Assembly (NCBI GenBank): GCA_015478675.1
Contig: JADMIH010000082.1
Location: forward strand, 1-16,910
Direction of reading: 5' to 3'
DNA: 16,910 nt
DNA from: Chloroflexota bacterium
GTDB taxonomy: Bacteria > Chloroflexota > Chloroflexia > QHBQ01 > JADMIH01
The notes under the pieces were generated by a model. That model was given only the letters and a program-made list of their open reading frames with translations, had not been told where the DNA came from and ran no database searches. Positions 12,973-16,910 of the stretch are shown here, piece by piece; position 1 is the stretch's first letter, and every line of letters starts with the position of its first letter. The position numbers and the translations under genes were made by a program.

Positions 12973-13434
12973 TTGCGCTGCTCACAATGCGACACTCGTA
13001 ATTCTGATAGTGCAAAGTTCTGCATGGAATGTGGAACAGACATCAGGCAGATTGATTACACAGCAACGTCCTCTACCACCTCAGTGACGGAGACGGAAGA
13101 GGCATCAGACGACCCGCTAGCGCAGCCTCAGCCGCCGCCAAACAAGGCCACTTATCCCTACTCCAACTTCGCCGGGTACAGTGTCTTGCAAAAAGTTGGG
13201 CCTGCGCGTCCTGCGTTGACTATCTTCTGGTTGGGGCTTGTGCTGCTCGTGCTATCGCTCCTTTGTTCGGCATGCGCCGTTGCCTTCGGCTTGCTTGGCG
13301 CTTCCCCCGACACTACACCGGACGACCTTGCAAGCTTTCGCGCCTGGTACTTTGGGGTAGGCGGCTGCTTGCTGGTGGTAATGTTGGTGCCGGGTATCTT
13401 GATGCTGTATGCTGGTAGGCCGAGGTGGAGATAA
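12973..13434 (+). CDS. Zinc-ribbon membrane protein
   Basis: 153 aa. The N-terminus is a zinc ribbon with CxxC-x10-CxxC: Cys3, Cys6, Cys17 and Cys20, in the MxCSQCDTRN...FCMECGTDI pattern common in small bacterial zinc-ribbon proteins. An acidic, Pro-rich linker (about 25-78) leads to two membrane helices (about 81-109 and 124-146). The ribbon is probably cytoplasmic. The start is TTG at 12973 with GGAGGGAG (12956-12963) at spacing 9. An ATG at 12965 lies in another frame and is followed by 40 codons of non-zinc-ribbon sequence, so it is likely a decoy. The next gene begins 38 nt after its stop; the two may form an operon. Function unknown; such proteins are often scaffolds or regulators at the membrane. 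Confidence 0.82.
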   Translation: MRCSQCDTRNSDSAKFCMECGTDIRQIDYTATSSTTSVTETEEASDDPLAQPQPPPNKATYPYSNFAGYSVLQKVGPARPALTIFWLGLVLLVLSLLCSACAVAFGLLGASPDTTPDDLASFRAWYFGVGGCLLVVMLVPGILMLYAGRPRWR

Positions 13435-13472
13435 ATGTTCCATGAGCAGCCAACCGCAAAGCCAGGGTTGTC

Positions 13473-16028
13473 GTGGTCTTAGCAAGGGGATGGTCTGGCC
13501 GCAGACGCGAAGCGGGGCTGCTTGCAGCCTTTTCAGTCGTATCGCTACTACTGTTAATCGCACGCTGGCACTTCGGGCTACCTGCGCCCGTGATCCTCGA
13601 TCTTGGGGATGCCGGAACGTCGGCGAGCCACTTTTACGGCATTGAGCGTTCGGGTGATATTGCTTTTCGCTGGAGCCGCACGATATCGGCTGTCTCTCTG
13701 CCTGCCCTTGCGTCCAGCCAGGTAGTTACCGTCACACTGAACCCGGCTCGACCTGCGGGTAGCGGCACGGTAAGATTCCAGCTGCTCGAAGGCTCAAAGG
13801 TGCTGGGGGAATACCAGGCACGGGCAGGTTGGAACAGCTACACAGCTACCATTGAGCCTGAGTTGGCTCCTGATCTGCGCCTGACGATAGCAAGCGATAC
13901 ATTCTTCCCATCAGCTAACGACACTAGACGCCTCGGTCTGGCCGTCTCACAGATAGCTGCCGCGCCACGCGCCGGAGACATTGGATACAGATGGCCGCCG
14001 CTGCTGTGGCTTGCACTGGCGGCGCTCACGCCATTGCTCACGTTCCTTCTATTGCTGCGACGCTCACCTGGATACAGGATAGCAGGCATGGCAGCGTCGC
14101 TCTTCCTCCCCTATCTCTTATCCATTTTGCTGCCCGCTCAGATCGCTCTACCCGGCGCGGCATGGACATTCGGGCTGGCTGTGGTGCTCGCGCTTATCTT
14201 TAGCGCTTACGAGTTGGGCGCCCAGCTTGCGTGGCAGCGCTTTAGCGCCTGGCTTGTGGGTAGGATATGGAGAGAACTCTCGGCAGTGTGCATCTTCCTG
14301 CTTGGGGTTGCTGTTGCCTTTACATGGCCTGTCGCGAGCCGGTTGGGAAGTGCGCTCCCCGGTTGGCCCGGTGACAACTTCGCTTTTCTTTACAAGCTCT
14401 GGTGGTTCCGAACCGCGGTGCTCAACCTGCATCTGTGGCCTTTTTTCGATCCGAACAGCTATGCCCCATTCGGCTTCAATTTAGCTCAGGGTGAGCCAAC
14501 GCTGATCAACACTATGCCGGGTATCATACTAGGCACACTCTTCGGTGATGTGGCTTCATATAATATTCTGGCGTTGCTTTCCTTCGTAATCTCAGGCCTG
14601 GGAGCTTATCTGCTGGTGAAGGAGGTCACCGGAAGCAGGTCTGCGGCTCTTGTGGCTTGTGTAGTCTTCGCCTTCTCGCCTTACAGGATGGCGCAGTATG
14701 CAGGGCATCTTCAATTACTGGGCACAGGCTGGATTGCTTTCGCCTTCTACTTTGTGGAGAGATTTGTGCACACAGGCAAGACAAGGTACGGGGCATTTGC
14801 GGGCCTTTCACTGGCCTTAACAGCGCTCTCCGCCTGGTACTATGCCTACATGGTGGGACTGGCTCTTGGGCTCTACACGCTCGCCAGGTTCGCCACTTGC
14901 CGCAAAGAACTCACTCTTAGAGCAATTGCGCGGGGAGTGGCTGCCGCCGCCGTTGTGCTGCTTGTTCTAGTTGGCCCGATTGCCCTCCCCTCTATACAGT
15001 TATGGCAACAGGGCGACCTCACCCACAGCGCGAAGGCTGCTGATGAACATTCTGCTGCGCCCCTGGACTACCTTCTGCCGAACGAGCTACAGCCCCTCTG
15101 GGGTGAACTATCTATGCGCGCCCATGCTAACGAGAATGTTATTGAAAGTTCGCTCTATCTGGGCGTTGTGCCCCTGGCGCTCTTTCTGGCAGGTTCTGCG
15201 CTCTGGTGGCGGCGCAAACCCAGACATGGGGTAGGGCTATGGGGCTGCTGGGTGGCGCTGCTGCTGGTGAGTGTGCTGCTATCGCTCGGCCTCACCCTGC
15301 ACGATCTTCAGGGGCAGGTGCTTGTGCCCAAAGGTAGCGGCGTTGACGCTATACGCCTGCCGGGCGCTATTCTCTACGATTGGCTGCCTCTTTACTCCTC
15401 TATGCGGGCCTATGCGCGCTTTGGCGTGCTGGCGTCGCTGGCGATTGCTTTACTTGCGGGCTCAGGCTTATCCTGTCTGCTCGCGGGTCCTCGCGCCCGC
15501 AGGTACACGGCATTCGTGACTCTCGTGGTCCTCGCTCTTGTGATGGCCGACTTCTGGAGCGCGCCCTATTCGTGGGGCACGAGCAACGTGCAGCCGACCA
15601 AACTCTCGGCTTATTTGGCTGCGGCTCCGCCGGGTGCTGTCATGCAAATACCGCTGGAAAGCACTCAGTCGGGGCCTGCTCTTTTCGCTGAAAGCTACTA
15701 TGGCAAGCCTATCACCTACGGGTATGACACCTTCGAACCGCCGCAGTGGAGCGCGTCGAAGCCGCTCCTCGCAAAGTTCCCCTCCAACGCCACCCTCGAC
15801 CTACTTCGCTCATGGGGCGTGCGCTACATAGTGGTAAGTGCAAATGCCTATGGAGCGAATTGGCAGGGCACCCTGGACTATCTCAAGAGCTTCTCCAGGC
15901 TGAAGCACCTGGCCGACTTCAACGAGCAGCGCACCTGGCAGGTAGACCCCGCCGTCCTGGATGCCCGGCCCGACCTGGACACCTACGCGGTGCCTGAGGC
16001 TTTCGCCCTCTTTGAGCTGGTACGGTGA
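13473..16028 (+). CDS. Large multi-spanning membrane protein, GT-C glycosyltransferase-like
   Basis: 851 aa with about a dozen helices. After the first helix (about 14-30) comes an extracytoplasmic beta-rich domain (about 38-168) with FYGIERSGDIAFRWS, RPAGSGTVRFQLLEG and LGLAVSQIA, a layout I associate with Chloroflexota GT-C-like proteins. The next helices begin near 173. After the helix at 270-290 is a loop with PGWPGDN (297-302); Asp301 is a candidate catalytic acid for a polyprenyl-phosphate-sugar-dependent GT-C enzyme. Further features are SPYRMAQYAGHLQLLG and MRAYARFGVLASLAIALLAG, and a soluble C-terminal part. Donor and acceptor cannot be predicted. The start is uncertain: GTG at 13473 has only AGGG nearby, whereas ATGs at 13435 and 13442 have better sites but lie in other frames. 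Confidence 0.75.
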   Translation: MVLARGWSGRRREAGLLAAFSVVSLLLLIARWHFGLPAPVILDLGDAGTSASHFYGIERSGDIAFRWSRTISAVSLPALASSQVVTVTLNPARPAGSGTVRFQLLEGSKVLGEYQARAGWNSYTATIEPELAPDLRLTIASDTFFPSANDTRRLGLAVSQIAAAPRAGDIGYRWPPLLWLALAALTPLLTFLLLLRRSPGYRIAGMAASLFLPYLLSILLPAQIALPGAAWTFGLAVVLALIFSAYELGAQLAWQRFSAWLVGRIWRELSAVCIFLLGVAVAFTWPVASRLGSALPGWPGDNFAFLYKLWWFRTAVLNLHLWPFFDPNSYAPFGFNLAQGEPTLINTMPGIILGTLFGDVASYNILALLSFVISGLGAYLLVKEVTGSRSAALVACVVFAFSPYRMAQYAGHLQLLGTGWIAFAFYFVERFVHTGKTRYGAFAGLSLALTALSAWYYAYMVGLALGLYTLARFATCRKELTLRAIARGVAAAAVVLLVLVGPIALPSIQLWQQGDLTHSAKAADEHSAAPLDYLLPNELQPLWGELSMRAHANENVIESSLYLGVVPLALFLAGSALWWRRKPRHGVGLWGCWVALLLVSVLLSLGLTLHDLQGQVLVPKGSGVDAIRLPGAILYDWLPLYSSMRAYARFGVLASLAIALLAGSGLSCLLAGPRARRYTAFVTLVVLALVMADFWSAPYSWGTSNVQPTKLSAYLAAAPPGAVMQIPLESTQSGPALFAESYYGKPITYGYDTFEPPQWSASKPLLAKFPSNATLDLLRSWGVRYIVVSANAYGANWQGTLDYLKSFSRLKHLADFNEQRTWQVDPAVLDARPDLDTYAVPEAFALFELVR

Positions 16029-16102
16029 GATATTAATTAGGATGGCGCGTCACACTTCACTTGCGCACTGGCACTTTACTTGCTGCGATAAACATTGTGG
16101 AA

Positions 16103-16879
16103 ATGTCATCTGACGAGTATGCAGTGGAAAGAAACCCCAACCGCAGGGTGTGGATAGGGTGCTCCGGCTTTGCATACCGCCATTGGCGCGGGGTTTTCTA
16201 TCCTGACAGGTTACCTACCACAAAGTGGCTCGATTATTACGCACACTTCTTCCCTACAGTCGAGTTGAACAACACTCATTACATGATGCCGGGGGAGAAG
16301 ACCTTCCTGGGGTGGCGTAACAATTCGCCGGAAGGGTTTGTTTATGCAGTCAAGGCGAGCCGTATTATCACCCACATGAAGAAACTGCGAGAGCCGGAGG
16401 CGGCGCTGCGGCTCCTATTTGACAGAGTAGCGCTCCTCGGCCCCAAGTTAGGGCCGCTCCTCTACCAGCTACCACCACGATGGCGCTTCAACGCCGAACG
16501 CCTGGCATCATTCTTGAAGTTGCTGCCCGCAGATATTCAGCATACAGTGGAGGTGCGCGACCCTACATGGCTAAACCCTGACTTCTTCGCTCTGCTTGAG
16601 CGTTATGGCGTGGCCTACTGCGTTGCAAGCCTGCCTTTGTACCAAACGCCGGTACTCGCTACTGCCCGATTCGTCTACATTCGCTTCCACGGTAGCCGTA
16701 ACATCTATTATTACAACTACGGGACAGAAGAATTGAGCCACTGGCGCGACATCATACTACGCTTCGCAGGCGAAGGGCGCACGGTCTACTGCTACTTCAA
16801 CAACGATCCTGAAGGCTGGGCGGTGAATAATGCCCTGGAGCTTACACGACTTGTGAACGACAAGCAAAATATCGCCTGA
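16103..16879 (+). CDS. DUF72 (YecE-like) family protein
   Basis: TIM-barrel-like DUF72 protein of unknown biochemical role. Visible conserved landmarks: WIGCSGFAYRHWRGVFYP (about 17-34), WLDYYAHFFPTVELNNTHY (about 42-60), VKASRIITHMKKL, GPLLYQLPPRWRF, VEVRDPTWL, FVYIRFHGS and the closing VYCYFNNDPEGWAVNNALEL. The conserved SD pair after CV in many family members reads ASL here. I choose ATG at 16103 (258 aa) because family homology begins just downstream; a TTG at 16061 would add 14 residues, and neither has a strong ribosome binding site. It lies 74 nt after the GT-C gene on the same strand, with no terminator between, so read-through is likely. Nothing of note follows to the end of the window. 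Confidence 0.92.
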   Translation: MSSDEYAVERNPNRRVWIGCSGFAYRHWRGVFYPDRLPTTKWLDYYAHFFPTVELNNTHYMMPGEKTFLGWRNNSPEGFVYAVKASRIITHMKKLREPEAALRLLFDRVALLGPKLGPLLYQLPPRWRFNAERLASFLKLLPADIQHTVEVRDPTWLNPDFFALLERYGVAYCVASLPLYQTPVLATARFVYIRFHGSRNIYYYNYGTEELSHWRDIILRFAGEGRTVYCYFNNDPEGWAVNNALELTRLVNDKQNIA

Positions 16880-16910
16880 TGGCGGCCACAATAAGCTTAC
16901 CAGCAGAAAG

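Noticed and set aside
12902..13087. 61-codon plus-strand frame containing the ATG at 12965
   Set aside because: It starts upstream of the promoter -10 box and is out of frame with the zinc-ribbon protein, whose Cys motif is clear.
1..16910. CRISPR array, tRNA, rRNA, transposase or phage genes
   Set aside because: I looked for regularly spaced repeats, cloverleaf arms and recombinase motifs and found none. The palindromic repeats are dispersed, not arrayed.

Overview
The window looks like an ordinary chromosomal segment of a moderately GC-rich bacterium, most likely a member of the Chloroflexota. This is inferred from the gene set and protein style: a GldA/GldF/GldG/DUF4340 ABC module, a DapL-like aminotransferase between miaA and hflX, a very large GT-C-like membrane protein with an extracytoplasmic beta-rich domain after its first membrane helix, and many TTG/GTG starts. 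No database search was possible. I see no transposase, integrase, phage gene, CRISPR array, tRNA or rRNA.

Layout. Positions 1-368 hold GC-rich hairpin repeats in inverted orientation, then a strong sigma-A-type promoter (TTGACA-N18-TACAAT). Positions 369-4671 (+) are a tightly coupled four-gene operon: ABC ATPase, six-helix permease, GldG-like auxiliary protein and a DUF4340-like protein, with two ATGA overlaps and one 3-nt gap. A perfect 38-bp palindrome (4695-4732) lies at the junction with the convergent cluster miaA - class I/II aminotransferase (DapL-like) - hflX, which reads right to left (8262-4712). The divergent gene mltG (8391-9503, +) is separated from miaA by a second palindrome related to the first. 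A strong bidirectional terminator (9793-9828) ends both mltG and the convergent htrA-like protease gene (11149-9878, -).

Upstream of htrA is a 450-bp gene-free stretch. It contains two consecutive long inverted-repeat domains (11190-11279 and 11300-11386) that would fold well in the htrA leader RNA, and an 11-bp-phased direct repeat. Then come two small minus-strand genes of unknown function (78 aa, and 70 aa Thr/Val-rich), a candidate overlapping small ORF with a very good ribosome binding site, and csaA (TTG start). Divergent from csaA and reading right are a zinc-ribbon membrane protein, an 851-aa GT-C-like membrane protein and a DUF72 protein.

How it fits together. Most of the window is envelope and quality-control biology: an ABC module acting at the membrane, MltG (glycan-strand termination), HtrA (extracytoplasmic protease), CsaA (chaperone/tRNA-binding fold), HflX (ribosome rescue GTPase), MiaA (tRNA modification) and a probable polyprenyl-sugar-dependent glycosyltransferase. 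I did not find a clearly new multi-gene system. The most unusual material is non-coding: a palindromic repeat that supplies the last codons and stop of hflX and recurs in the miaA/mltG divergent promoter region, and the structured htrA leader.
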